This document shows positions 44,010-53,394 of a stretch of 64,000 nt of DNA, piece after piece. Where the stretch lies: the NCBI GenBank assembly GCA_965243345.1, contig CBDEUR010000003.1, positions 4,712,001 to 4,776,000 on the forward strand, read 5' to 3'. The translations under genes and the position numbers were made by a program. Every line of letters starts with the position of its first letter. Position 1 is the first letter of the stretch. The notes under the pieces were generated by a model, which saw only the letters and a program-made list of their open reading frames with translations, ran no database searches and was not told the DNA's origin. This DNA is from Bin52 sp965243345. Its GTDB lineage: Bacteria; Pseudomonadota; Alphaproteobacteria; Thalassobaculales; Thalassobaculaceae.

Positions 44010-44479
44010 AAGCGCTCCGGCAAGCAGCGCATTAGACCTTGTGTGCCCACGGCGATGCAGCCGGTTCAAACCCGGTTCAACCGCCCGCGGCAGTTGGATG
44101 AGGTCTTGAGTTCGCGATGCCCATTGACTGCGTTGGGTTGAGCCGAGGGAAAGCGGTACCTTGCGGGTACGGCGGGTTGGCGGGCGCGGAGGTAGCAGCG
44201 ACCGTCGCCTCCAACGGGGCGGCCGGGAAATCGGGTTGCAGCAGCATCTCGAACGCGTCGTCCTCTTTCACTTCAGGTGGGCGTCACAAGAAGTACGCTG
44301 CGGTTCCAGCGGATGGGCCCGTGTTCGCGCCGGCGCCAGCCGCCCACCGCCGGGTTACGAGGTCTGCCGCAGCGGCAAGCCGGGACAGTGCCGTATGCCT
44401 GACTCCGGGTGCTGGAGCCGCCGGCGGCCTGATCGGCCGACCTGTCCTGCAGGGGCTCTCCGCCAACCGCAAAGCGGGA

Positions 44480-44770
44480 TGCCGGGCAGGTGACGAGAAC
44501 CCGCTTGAGAAACGGGGTCTCCGGCTGCGCCTCGGCTACGGCTTCGCAGCCTTCGGCGACCGGTTCTTCCCGACGCCAATGCCCGGTCCCGGAAGGTCCA
44601 GCGGCTACCCCGCGTACAGCCCGGGCTGGTTCCCGGGCCACGAACCCGGGGTTGGCTCAGGGCGGCGCGTCCACGCCCGGATTGGCATCGTGGGCAACGC
44701 GCAGGCAAGCGGCGAACGACGCTATCCCCGCGCACCGGGAACACTCGGCCGGGATCCGCGCAGTGGTACG
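44480..44770 (+). pseudogene. Autotransporter-type beta-barrel C-terminal relic (first of three)
   Basis: One frame reads ENPLEKRGLRLRLGYGFAAF followed by GDRFFPTPMPG, and a second frame carries NPGLAQGGASTPGLASWATR then RQAANDAIPAHREHSAG. Both echo the intact-looking relic at 45873-46811 (RRRFEARFGYGFAAFGNRF; LNLAHGESPTLELALEADQR). So this is the last third of the same barrel family, broken by at least one frameshift and without its upstream part. Confidence 0.7.
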
Positions 44771-44840
44771 CGTGCGGGCGCCGTCAGCGGGGTCGAAATA
44801 AGGCTGGAGCCGAAGCCACTGGAGGAACGCGCTGCCGTCT

Positions 44841-45821
44841 TCAGCCGCGCAGGTCCCGGGCACTGCCCAGGGATTGCACGAGCCGCATCAGCTCTGCCTG
44901 CCGGTTGAGCCCGTGCTTGGCGAACATGTGCTTTACGTGGGTGCGAATGGTGCTCTCCTTGCGGTCCATGACCGTCGCGATCCGGCTCACGCTCATGCCC
45001 TGGGCCAACAGCACTGCAACACGGCTCTCCATCCGCGTGAAGTCCAGGGCTTCCGCGACCACGGCAGGATCGATGGCGGCCCCGTTCGCCGGGTCAACGA
45101 GCAGCACCAGCACCGCCACCGGCCAGGCAAGATCATCCGCCTTTTGCCACCCTGTCGGCTGCACTCGCAGGACCAGCGGCGGCAAGGCGCCCGGGCGCCG
45201 TACTGTCATGGATCCTCCAGCACCCTGAGCTCCGACCTGTGGCAGGGCACGACCCAGGAGGTCCTGGAGCCGGTCATTGTCCTGGGACGAGCGGGCGAAC
45301 AGGACTCCGTGCTTGTCGAAGAGGCCGTCGCCCTCCCGCAAGAGGTCCCTGGCGTGGTCGTTCGCCGCCACGATTTGCCCGCGCGCATCGAGCTGCACGA
45401 TGCCCAGAACGTCGGCATCGAGCAGTTCCGTCAGCGCTGCGCCCAGGGCGTTGGCTCCGGCCAGCGTCTGCAGGACGTGCACGGTCTGGCGGATATGGGG
45501 CAGGAGAAGGCCGATCCGTTCGAGTTGTCCGGACGACCAGGCTTCCCCGCCCACCGGGTCGTTGACCTGCCAAAGGATGCGCGAGCCGTTCAGTCCGTTC
45601 AGACGTATGTCGACCGCGTTCCCGGCACGGGCAAAGGTCCGCAGCGCGTTGTACGCCTCGGAAGTTCTCAGTTCCTCTTCGGTGTAGACCTCGGTGACGT
45701 GAAGCAGCCGGTTGAACGGGAGACCACGCAGGCGGGGGATCCGTTCGTCCACGGAATGGTAGTTCTCGAACCACAGACGCTCCAGGTCCCGGCGCTGTTG
45801 TCCGCGCAGGCAGGTCCACAT
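44841..45821 (-). CDS. LuxR-type regulator, N-terminally truncated paralogue
   Basis: 326 residues from ATG 45821; an in-frame stop about 15 bases further up (TAG) prevents extension. The C-terminal DFTRMESRVAVLLAQGMSVS then RIATVMDRKESTIRTHVKHM is a LuxR/GerE helix-turn-helix. The central ADVLGIVQLDARGQIVAAND is the PAS-like domain. It aligns end to end with the regulator at 36817-37980 (FENYHSVDERIPRLRGLP against IANYASVSENVPRISRLP), but lacks its first 60 or so residues. Immediately upstream, oppositely oriented barrel-relic sequence begins, so the 5' end was probably lost in a rearrangement. It might still bind DNA. Confidence 0.72.
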   Translation of the reverse strand: MWTCLRGQQRRDLERLWFENYHSVDERIPRLRGLPFNRLLHVTEVYTEEELRTSEAYNALRTFARAGNAVDIRLNGLNGSRILWQVNDPVGGEAWSSGQLERIGLLLPHIRQTVHVLQTLAGANALGAALTELLDADVLGIVQLDARGQIVAANDHARDLLREGDGLFDKHGVLFARSSQDNDRLQDLLGRALPQVGAQGAGGSMTVRRPGALPPLVLRVQPTGWQKADDLAWPVAVLVLLVDPANGAAIDPAVVAEALDFTRMESRVAVLLAQGMSVSRIATVMDRKESTIRTHVKHMFAKHGLNRQAELMRLVQSLGSARDLRG

Positions 45822-45872
45822 GAAGTAGATCCGGTAGTCCTATTCCGCATGGGCCGGCACACTGGCTCACGG

Positions 45873-46811
45873 CCTGTGGAGCCGCGCGAGCTGCTGACCG
45901 GCTCGTCCTTCGTGCTGGCCTCGGCGGCGGACAGCGGTATCGCCTCGCTCTGGGGCCAGGGCGCGTGGAGCAGGTTCGACGGCCGCGAGGGCGACCTCTC
46001 CCTCTCGGGTGAGGTGACCAGCGCGCTCATCGGCGCAGACTGGACGAGCGAGGCTGGACCGCGGTCCGGCGCACGGAGGTGGACCGCGGGACTGATGCTG
46101 TCCCGTGCCAGGGGCGAGGGCAGCTACCGGGGTGTCTCAACCGGCACGGTCGAGAGCACGCTGACCGGGTTTTATCCCTACGGGAACTATGCGCCGACGG
46201 ACCGGGTAACGGTATGGGGCGTCGCAGGCCACGGCACGGGGACGCTGACACTCAGGCCCGAGCCTGCCCCGACCGCCAATCCAGGTGACGACACAGCGAT
46301 GCGGACCGACATGGACCTGACGATGGCGGCAGCAGGGCTGCGCGCAGCCGTGACGGGACCGCCGGACGGGGGCGGCCCCGAGCTGTCGGTCGAGACCGAT
46401 GTGCTGGCGGTACGCACGCGCTCTGACGCGTTGCGCTCGGAGGTGGGCACCCTGGCAGCGGCGACCGGCGAGGCGACGCGGGCGCGGCTCGGCCGGCGCA
46501 CCCTGGCCGGGTTCGCGGCGAACGACGATCGGGATCCGCTGGAGCGGCGCCGTTTCGAGGCCCGCTTCGGCTACGGCTTCGCGGCGTTCGGCAACCGCTT
46601 CACCTCGATGCCGGAGCTCGGCTTCGGGGTTTCAAACGGTCACAGACAGTACAGCTTCGGCTGGCGCCTGAACCTGGCCCACGGCGAGAGCCCGACTCTC
46701 GAGCTCGCGCTCGAGGCGGACCAGCGCCAAGCGGTCAGAGCCAGCAGTGCTCGTGGATCGCGCCCGGAGCCCGAGCGCTCTGCCGGGTTTCGGGTGACGG
46801 CGCGCTGGTGA
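45873..46811 (+). pseudogene. Autotransporter-type beta-barrel relic (second of three), 5' end missing and internally deleted
   Basis: A single open frame of about 310 codons with no start: RELLTGSSFVLASAADSGIA, then LWGQGAWSRFDGREGDLSLS, typical of a large alphaproteobacterial autotransporter barrel; STLTGFYPYGNYAPTDRVTV; LGRRTLAGFAANDD; FEARFGYGFAAFGNRFTSMP; terminal GFRVTARW with aromatic last residue. Compared with my memory of the family, roughly 100 residues are missing between EATRARLG and RRTLAGFA. The frame extends upstream through the antisense of the LuxR gene without meaning. The passenger domain is absent. Confidence 0.7.
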
Positions 46812-47517
46812 CGCGCCGGAGCGGAGGCGGCGGTGAGTACGGGGAACGCGGAGCGGGACCCGGTACCCCGGGAGCTTTGATCAGTCGCCGGATCCGGGCG
46901 CACTCGGCCTGACCGGCCCCGGGGGGACGCACTCCGGCCTGCATGGCAGGAACGTGGCGGTTCTCCCCGGAATTGGGGACGCGCGAACGCACACGACCCG
47001 GCTACCGTTCGGCACGTGATGGCGAGGCCGTTCCGGTTCGCTTGTGATGGTCACAGCAGTCCATAAGAGGGGTAGGGGCGTGATGGCGAAGGTGTTGCGC
47101 AACACCGAGACGGTGCAGCCGGGAAAGACATGTGCATTCGGCTTCGTCAATTCCTTGTGCACGGCCGCCGCGGTTACCTGTTTCGCAGTCGGCGTGTGCG
47201 TGCAGGAAATCCTGTCCGTCATCGTGTCGGGCGACAGCCTGAACGGTTCGGACAGGGCCGCCCGGATGCCGGGGATGACGACGGGCACCGCCAGTGCCAG
47301 CGTCCCCTATTCGGTCTGGCCGGCGACGCTCACCCCGATTCCTGGTGTGTCTGACCGGAACCTGTTCCCCGGCGACACGAACGACGCCTCCGCCGATCCC
47401 GCCCGCAGGAACTGCGCCGCGTAGAGGTTGCACCGATATTCCCGACCGGGCCGGGCAGTCATGAACGATGGTCAACGCATCCTTCCCTCCGGCACCGGAC
47501 CGGCGGGGTGGACGGAA
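46812..47517. other. Unassigned region with a palindromic site
   Basis: About 700 bases. A plus-strand frame at 47044-47424 has two hydrophobic stretches (TAAAVTCFAVGVCVQEILSV) but no known motif, and I do not call it. The palindrome at 46965-46978 lies 80 bases before it. Confidence 0.4.
46965..46978. promoter_or_regulatory. Palindromic site CCCC-GGAATT-GGGG
   Basis: Flanked by T and A; the site reads TCTCCCCGGAATTGGGGACG. No confident gene follows. Confidence 0.4.
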
Positions 47518-48360
47518 ATGCTGACGGTCGCGGAAGAGGTCCTCCTGCTGATCCTGGATACCGAGAAGGGCGACATACAGTCCGCCATTCCCGCGCACTC
47601 CGGGGAAATCGTGATGGCCGGGACCGTGCTGGTGGACCGCCCGGAAAACCGGCACGGCAGGAGCCCGGGCTTCATCGACGATCTGCTGAAGACCAACCGG
47701 GAGGATCCGCAGTTCCTCCCCGAGACCGACTGTCCGATGTCCTTCCTCGGCCGTACCTCGTTGGCCTCGACACCTCTGCGAGCGCCTGTTCCTGCATGCT
47801 CTACGCGCTGCTGAAGCACCCGGATCTGCTGGCCCGGGTGAGGGCCGAGGCCGAGGCCGCATTCCATCGTGGAGCGCCGACGGCGGAGGAGCTGCGCGCG
47901 CTCGACGTAACCCACCGCGTCGCGCTTGAAACCCTGCGCATGTATTCCGTTGTCCCTGCGCTTACCCGGATCAATTCGATCTCGTTCGAGTTCGCCGGGT
48001 ACCGGATCCCGGCCGGCGTGCAGATCCTCGGCGGCACCGTGGTGAGGCACCATCTGCCGGAACTGTTTCCCGACCCGGAGCGTTTCGACATCGAACGCTG
48101 CCGGCGAAGCCCGCCCGAACACCGCCAGCCGGGGCGCATTCGCCCCGTTCGGCCTGGGAAGGCACCGATGCCTGGGGAACGGGTTCGCGGAGGTGCAGGT
48201 CGCGCTCACGCTGGCAACGATCGTCCGCGAGGTCGACCTCGAGCCGGAGCGGCTGCACCGCCCGCTGCGGATCAGGCACACGCCCGCGCACCACCGCGAC
48301 ACGTCTTTCAGGTTCCGTGTGGCGGGCCGGCGCAGGCACGCGGGCGCGTTCCGGTCGTGA
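47518..48360 (+). pseudogene. Chimeric relic: GPP34 N-terminus joined to cytochrome P450 C-terminal half
   Basis: From ATG 47518 the frame reads MLTVAEEVLLLILDTEKGDI and EIVMAGTVLVD, the opening of a GPP34 (Golgi phosphoprotein 3-like) protein. Near 47640 it switches in frame to P450 sequence, GFIDDLLKTNREDPQFLPET. Further frames continue it: VGLDTSASACSCMLYALLKH (oxygen-binding helix I), VALETLRMYSVVPALTR (ExxR helix), FPDPERFDIERC, and after another shift APFGLGRHRCLGNGFAEV, with the heme cysteine in FxxGxHxCxG form. Frameshifts fall near 47750 and 48115. The N-terminal half of the P450 is gone. No functional enzyme is expected. Confidence 0.72.
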
Positions 48361-48493
48361 CTGCGGGGAATGCGCCTGCCGTGGTGCCCGCGAGCCGGAC
48401 CGTCGCAGACCCCAAACCACCCAGCCGGATTGCAGGGCGGGCGCGCAGGCCCGGGTGGCGGCGTGTGCGCCGGCGGGACAGGAAAGGAGGCAC

Positions 48494-49699
48494 ATGAGCG
48501 CCCGATCGTTGCTGTGCGACGGTGCCGAGGCCGTGACCGCGGAATGGATGCAGCGGGCGCTGAGGGCCGGCGCGGCCCTGGGGCCGGTACAGGTACAGGC
48601 GGTCGCAGTCGAGAACCTCGGGTCGGCGACGAACGCGTTCGGCACCCTTCTGCGCTGTCGCCTGACCGTTGCCGGCGACCGCTCCCTGGTGCCGGCGACC
48701 GTCATCGTCAAGCTTCCGGGGACCAGCCGGTTGGCGCTGACGCTCGCCAGGAGGCTCTTGCTTCACCAGCGCGAGTACGTGTTCTACCGCACGGTGGCTC
48801 AGTATGCGCCGATGCGTTCTCCTGCCCTTTACTGCGCCGAGTTCGACAGGCGCAGCCAGCGGTTCGTGCTGGTGCTGGAAGACCTGCGCGGCATGGAGTC
48901 GGTCCCCCAGGCAGTCGGTGTCGATGCCCGGCAGGCGGGCCTTGCCATTCGGCAGGCCGCCTGGCTGCACGGGCACTTCTGGGGCAGGGTCGACAGCCTG
49001 CCCCTGTCAAGGCTCTACGATTGTTTCAACCCGGGATGCGCTCGGATCCTGCAGACTGCCTACCTGCTGTGCCTTCCCGCTGCCCTCGACCGTTTCGACA
49101 GCCACTTCTCGCCCGGCATGCGCCGGTTCGCCGAAGCGCTGGGACCGCGCGTTACTGCCCACTTCGCCGCTGTCGGGGCCGGTCCCAGGACCTTCATCCA
49201 CGGCGACTACCGCGCGGCGAACATGTTCTTCGGCATCGGAACCGGGGGCGGTTTCGCCGCAATCGACTGGCAGGGCTGCGGCCTGGGCTGTGGCCTCTAC
49301 GACGTGGCGTATTTCATGGCAACCAGCGTTCCCGTCGAGGACCGCCGCCGCCTCGAACGCGAGACACTGGAGGAATATCACGACGTCGTCTGCCGCAAGG
49401 CGGCAAGCGGCCCGACATTCGAGGAGTGCTGGCGCAGCTACCGGCAGAACATGCTGGGCGTCCTTCTGGCCTGTGTTGTGGGATGCGGCGGCTTCCAAAT
49501 GGCCGACCGGGAGCGCCGGAGACTGGCCACCACGCTGCTCAGGCGGACGCTGGCGGCGATCGAGGACCTGGATGCGGACGAGTTCCTGCCGGCCCGCGAA
49601 CGGTCTCTGACCCTCGGCCATGGCATCTCGGCCCTTTCGCGATACGGCCACGGCGCCTACCGGTTCGCCCGCAGGCTGCGCGGCAAGGACCTTTCCTGA
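48494..49699 (+). CDS. Phosphotransferase of the ecdysteroid/choline-kinase-like family
   Basis: 401 residues from ATG 48494, with a strong ribosome site (GGAAAGGAGG). The Brenner motif HGDYRAANMFF near residue 236 and AIDWQGCGLG near residue 256 give the catalytic aspartates of aminoglycoside/choline-kinase-type enzymes; ATVIVKLPGTSRLALTLAR carries the ATP-binding lysine, and FVLVLEDLRGMESVPQAVG is the family's hinge region. The DUF1679/EcKinase-like group phosphorylates small hydroxylated molecules such as steroids or choline. The upstream neighbour is a P450 relic, so the gene may once have belonged to a small-molecule pathway. No obvious partner remains. Confidence 0.85.
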   Translation: MSARSLLCDGAEAVTAEWMQRALRAGAALGPVQVQAVAVENLGSATNAFGTLLRCRLTVAGDRSLVPATVIVKLPGTSRLALTLARRLLLHQREYVFYRTVAQYAPMRSPALYCAEFDRRSQRFVLVLEDLRGMESVPQAVGVDARQAGLAIRQAAWLHGHFWGRVDSLPLSRLYDCFNPGCARILQTAYLLCLPAALDRFDSHFSPGMRRFAEALGPRVTAHFAAVGAGPRTFIHGDYRAANMFFGIGTGGGFAAIDWQGCGLGCGLYDVAYFMATSVPVEDRRRLERETLEEYHDVVCRKAASGPTFEECWRSYRQNMLGVLLACVVGCGGFQMADRERRRLATTLLRRTLAAIEDLDADEFLPARERSLTLGHGISALSRYGHGAYRFARRLRGKDLS

Positions 49700-49782
49700 G
49701 CGGCTGCCTCACGGGATGCCTGTGCCCCCCGGTCGAGAACGTCGTTCCGCACGAAGCCGGGCCGGCGCCTGCCGGCTGCCTG

Positions 49783-50808
49783 TCAGAGATCGGGCGAATT
49801 CTCTCCGCCGGTCAACCCGCGCATTCGATCCCGGAACGACGCGACCGCGTCGGCGAGGATCGCCCGGCCTTCGAGCGCCGCTTCCGCCGCAGCCCGCGCC
49901 GGATGACTCTCGTCTGCCTTGGGTGTCACCGGTGTGCTGACGTGATCGGACCACGCAGCCATATCGAAGGCTGCGACCCGGGCGAGTTCGGGGATCTGCC
50001 CGGCCATGCCGTCCTCTCGCTCCTCAATCTCGAATGCCCAGAGATCGAGCGTTCCGGCAAGGCGCATGACGGCGGCTTGAACATCCGCCACGTCTGGTGG
50101 CGAGAAACGGTACATTGCCATGTGGTCCGTGCGACTGGTGCCGTTCAGCGCCGCCATCCGCTCTGCTAGTTCGCTCTCCTCGGGCCGTTGTGCAGCGAAC
50201 GCGCCAGCCAATCGGGCGATATCGTGGCTGAGGTCGGCGGGTACGCCGCGCCGCTCCATCGCCGCCTTGACCAGGAGCTCGGCGGCGTCGGCGGTGTTTC
50301 GCAACAGGTGCGAGCAGTCCTCACCGCTGCCCGCCCAGAGCGGCCTCTCCGCAATGCGGCTGACCGACGCGATGGCGAACGACAATGTCGTGACTGCCTG
50401 GCGCATCCTGCCGGCCCAGTCTTCCGGGTTCATTGCAGCCTCCCGCTTCATCTGCGCCGACTCCGGCCTGTTCCACTCTCCCGCGAGCACCCTGCCGTCG
50501 CGGCAGACGGCGTAGGGCAGGGTGCCAAGAGCGCGGGCGTTTCGGCGCAGGTCTTCCTCGGACAGGGCCCAGACTTCGACGTGCGGCAGATCGGCCGGCA
50601 GCTCGGATCGCGGAAACACCGACCGCGCCGGGCGCGGGTGGCGCAGCTCGTCGCCCTCGAGCACGATGGCCACATCCCAGTCGCTGTTCGGGTGCGCCGT
50701 TCCACGCGCCCGGCTGCCGAACAGCACCGCGGCCCGGGCGCCCGGCCACTGGCGCAGGGTCTGCCGGCAGGCGGCGGCCAGTTCCTCTTCGCTGACGACA
50801 GCTGACAT
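49783..50808 (-). CDS. Nucleotidyltransferase (MNT) and HEPN domains fused
   Basis: 341 residues from ATG 50808. Residues 1-115 are a minimal nucleotidyltransferase: AVLFGSRARGTAHPNSDWDV then AIV, the GSxxxG-x9-DxD core. Residues 130-250 resemble a HEPN domain: LLRNTADAAELLVKAAMERR, then GVPADLSHDIARLAG, with an R-x(n)-H pattern like the HEPN RNase motif. In most bacteria MNT and HEPN are separate genes forming a toxin-antitoxin pair, in which MNT adenylylates and silences HEPN. Here they are one chain, with a further 90-residue tail (FDMAAWSDHVSTPVTPKADE). It stands alone between the phosphotransferase and the PhyH relic. Confidence 0.82.
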   Translation of the reverse strand: MSAVVSEEELAAACRQTLRQWPGARAAVLFGSRARGTAHPNSDWDVAIVLEGDELRHPRPARSVFPRSELPADLPHVEVWALSEEDLRRNARALGTLPYAVCRDGRVLAGEWNRPESAQMKREAAMNPEDWAGRMRQAVTTLSFAIASVSRIAERPLWAGSGEDCSHLLRNTADAAELLVKAAMERRGVPADLSHDIARLAGAFAAQRPEESELAERMAALNGTSRTDHMAMYRFSPPDVADVQAAVMRLAGTLDLWAFEIEEREDGMAGQIPELARVAAFDMAAWSDHVSTPVTPKADESHPARAAAEAALEGRAILADAVASFRDRMRGLTGGENSPDL

Positions 50809-51269
50809 GAATCACCTCGCGGCTGGAACCACGACGGGTCCCAGCATACCACGCGCGGGCGCGGATGCCTCCAACGCCTGCGCCGATGCCGGTAACGCCG
50901 GCGCACGGCCACAATCATGCCGGAGGGGAGGTAGTCGATCAGATTGGGCGCGCGCGTCGCCGTTCAGCGTGATCCACATGTGTGTGGTCCGGTTCTCCGT
51001 CCCGGGGAGCGCGGGGCCAGACCCGGTCGCCACGCCACCGGACACTCGCGCGCGCACCGCCTCGAAAACGGCCTCGGTCTAACCGGGGTCAAAACCGCAC
51101 CCCTCTCGCCTGCCAGTGACCGCAAGAGTTCGGAACGGAACCTCTGTAGTGGGCAAACCGTCTGGCTGACAGCCGGATCGGTCAAGGCCGATATCGATGG
51201 CGCATGCCGGTACCGTTTATCTGTGCCGGCCGACGCGGCATCGCAGTGATCACCTGGCACAGGGCTTCG
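50809..51269. other. Unassigned gap
   Basis: About 460 bases. No recognised frame; its right edge meets the start of the decayed SDR-PhyH copy. Confidence 0.4.
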
Positions 51270-52262
51270 AGGTCGAGGAGGTGGCCGACGCCGTGACCTT
51301 CCCGTGCTCGGACCGGGCGGCATGGCTGACGGGGAACAGGGTCACTGTCGACGGGGTGCCGCCAACCGGTGATGCGGCCCGGAGGAGGGGGACGATGCTC
51401 GAAGCCGACGTTCGGATACGTCCCTCGCGCCTGTTCATCAGGAGAGCAGCGCGCGCAGTATTTCGAGGACGGTGCGTTGGTGGTCGAGGGGGGCGTGGAC
51501 GACGGGTGGCTGTCACGGCTGCGCGGGGCGGCGGCAGAGGTCGCCGAGCGCAGCAGGCCGGTCGCGGTCTCCGACGGGACCTTCATTCTCGTGGATGGGC
51601 GCTGATCGGCGTTGCCGCGGCTGAAGCGGGTCACGAGCCCGGCGGGCCACCGCGAGGCGATCCGTGAGTTTGCCTGCGGGTCGCTCGTGCTCCAGGCGGC
51701 GGCCCACGAGGTCGGACCGCACCTGCAGGACTACCATTCCAGGCTCAACGACACATGAGCCCACGGGGGCAGCCGGTTCGACTGGCACCAGGACGTCCGG
51801 ACACGGCCGCACACGGATTACAGCCCGGTGACGATCGGGGTGTACCTGGACAAGTGCGGGCCGGAGCAGGGACCTCTGCTGGCGGTCCGGGGCAGTCACC
51901 GGCAGCCGCTGCACAGCATGGACGATGTGCAGAGCCGCAACGTGCTGCGCATTCCCGACCTCGGGATCAACGCGGCACGGGTCACGGAACACTCCGGAGG
52001 GGAAGGGTCGCCGGCGCCCCTGTACTGTCGCACAATCCATGGATCCGCACCGAACCGGTCGGATCGCTCGCGGCCACTTCTGCCTGTCGTCTGGTACCCG
52101 CAGCGTCACGGCCCTGTACGGCGAACCCGATACCGAGCCCGCTGCCGGGCCGGGTGGTTCGCGGCGAGCCCGCCCGTTGGGCCTCGATTGGCCCACGGGG
52201 ATGCGAGGTGCCTCCCGACCGGTTTGCACGCTACAGCGGCCCGAACGGATCACCTCCCATTG
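51270..52262 (+). pseudogene. Decayed copy of the SDR 3' end and PhyH dioxygenase gene
   Basis: At DNA level this stretch follows 31310-32290 closely: the SDR tail (EVADAVTFPCSDRAAWLTG against EVADVVTFLCSDRAAWLTG), the short spacer, and then the PhyH gene from an ATG at 51394 (MLEADVRIRPSRLF). Frameshifts occur soon after RLF, and an in-frame stop follows VDGR near 51603. Iron and 2-oxoglutarate parts are still readable: FDWHQDV, YCRTIHGSAPNRSDRSRPLL. The end (PPVGPRLAHGDARCLPTG in a shifted frame) matches the dioxygenase tail. The SABATH gene does not follow. It was made by segmental duplication or repeated acquisition, then decayed. Confidence 0.88.
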
Positions 52263-52281
52263 AGAAGCCCCCGCAGGAAAA

Positions 52282-52698
52282 TTACGGCGACAACAACCGC
52301 ACTGACGGGAAGTACGTGGCGAATCTGGCAGTGTCCGCTGTGGCCAACGACCAGCCCATGAGTTCGGCGTGGGCGCCGATAAAGAAGTCCGGCAGCGGCG
52401 TGCGCGGCGAGGCCTTACCGGACTGCTGCCGCCTTCGGTCTCGGTATTGGCGATACGCAGCGGCGCAGATGTCGGCGGCGGCAACCGGAACGTCGAATAT
52501 CTCGACGCCCCACCCGCGAATGCGATCCGCTGCGGTGGTCGGTTCCGTCTCGCCGACGCAGATCTCTGCGAGACAGACAGCATTGATGGCGGCCCCTTCG
52601 GTGGAGATCGCCCGCGCAATCGTCTCTCGTGCCCAGTCCCGATACTGCGATCCGCTCCCAGCCGCGTAGAGCAGCACGTTCGTGTCAAGGAGCATCAT
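52282..52698 (-). CDS. vapC: PIN-domain toxin (VapC-like)
   Basis: 138 residues. PIN-domain ribonuclease with acidic residues in LLDTNVLLYAAG, VCLAEICVGE and LATADTARFATYFP; PLPDFFIGAHAELMGW is the typical third acidic strand with D in LPD. ATG 52698 overlaps the antitoxin stop by four bases, the usual toxin-antitoxin coupling. VapC proteins cleave specific tRNAs or rRNA. No lesions are seen. Confidence 0.9.
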   Translation of the reverse strand: MMLLDTNVLLYAAGSGSQYRDWARETIARAISTEGAAINAVCLAEICVGETEPTTAADRIRGWGVEIFDVPVAAADICAAAYRQYRDRRRQQSGKASPRTPLPDFFIGAHAELMGWSLATADTARFATYFPSVRLLSP

Positions 52699-52928
52699 GG
52701 TTTGCGGGTGATTCGTCGTAGCTGCTCCCACGAGAGAGCCATGTTGAGTGGTGACCTGTCCATTGCCTCGAGACATGCTTCGCGGCTCATTCCCGACGCC
52801 TCCTTCGCCCGGTGCAGGCGAACGAGAATCAACCGATCGTCGCTCTGGCGCTGAACATCAAAGATGTCTCCCGGCCTGGCTCCCGGAATGACGACGCGCC
52901 TCTTCATGTCGACTCGAACTGCCTTCAT
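52695..52928 (-). CDS. vapB: AbrB-like antitoxin of the PIN toxin
   Basis: 77 residues from ATG 52928. The N-terminus MKAVRVDMKRRVVIPGARPG resembles the swapped-hairpin AbrB DNA-binding domain (K-x-R-V-x-I-P). The C-terminal helix (EACLEAMDRSPLNMALSWEQ) should bind and block the toxin. Its stop overlaps the toxin start. The frame is open further upstream to 53156, but that part is not conserved-looking. Confidence 0.85.
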   Translation of the reverse strand: MKAVRVDMKRRVVIPGARPGDIFDVQRQSDDRLILVRLHRAKEASGMSREACLEAMDRSPLNMALSWEQLRRITRKP

Positions 52929-53394
52929 GGGTGGGAGTTTCCCACTTGTGACCGCCTTGGTCAAATGAGCGATGTGCCCCTGGGAAGGGGCGATGACAGC
53001 TCGTAGAGCACCGCCTCGTCGTGGGCACCTGCGGTCTGGTCGCCGCTGTCGTTCCGCGAACCCCGGTACTCCGGGTGCTGAACGGCGTTCCGTCGTGCGA
53101 CCCCGGCAATCTCGGGCGCTCCTCGCCGCCTCAGGTCTCCCACGTGGTCGGAACAAGGTCTGAACACGGAGAATTCAGCATGTTGCGGCATCACCATGGT
53201 CACAGTCGCCGGTCAGCCTCAGGTTGGGCGGGGTGGCGGAACACGCGCGGGTTGCTGGTCCTCTACCGCCAACCGGACACCGAACTCGCTGTCTGACCGG
53301 CTCTACCTCGCGTGGGGATTCAGGAGGGTCGAATTGATTGAGAATTCCTGTTTGATGGATATCATGAGATAGCGCAAGGATGGAGGACCACGCC
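52929..53394. other. Intergenic region between two divergent VapBC modules
   Basis: About 465 bases. At 53255-53305 a short stretch (CTACCGCCAACCGGACACCG) recalls the end of the PhyH gene and may be a tiny relic. Promoters of both toxin-antitoxin operons should be here. Confidence 0.4.

Larger units (their letters stand above)
43495..44479. other. Unassigned region with two palindromic sites
   Basis: About 985 bases with no recognisable gene on either strand. It holds the palindromes at 43640-43653 and 43996-44009. The first is about 150 bases before the start of the porin operon and could control it. Confidence 0.45.

Noticed and set aside
44874..45872. Plus-strand frame upstream of the second barrel relic, continuous with it
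   Set aside because: This part is antisense to the LuxR gene; barrel-like sequence starts only near 45873.
47044..47424. A 126-codon frame with two hydrophobic stretches
   Set aside because: No family match and no ribosome site; a minus-strand frame of equal quality overlaps it.
51394..52262. Treating the second PhyH copy as a functional gene
   Set aside because: It has an in-frame stop after about 70 codons and changes frame more than once, so no full protein can be made.
53255..53305. A short match to the 3' part of the PhyH gene
   Set aside because: Only about 45 bases with several differences; too short to call as a separate relic, so noted only in the gap entry.
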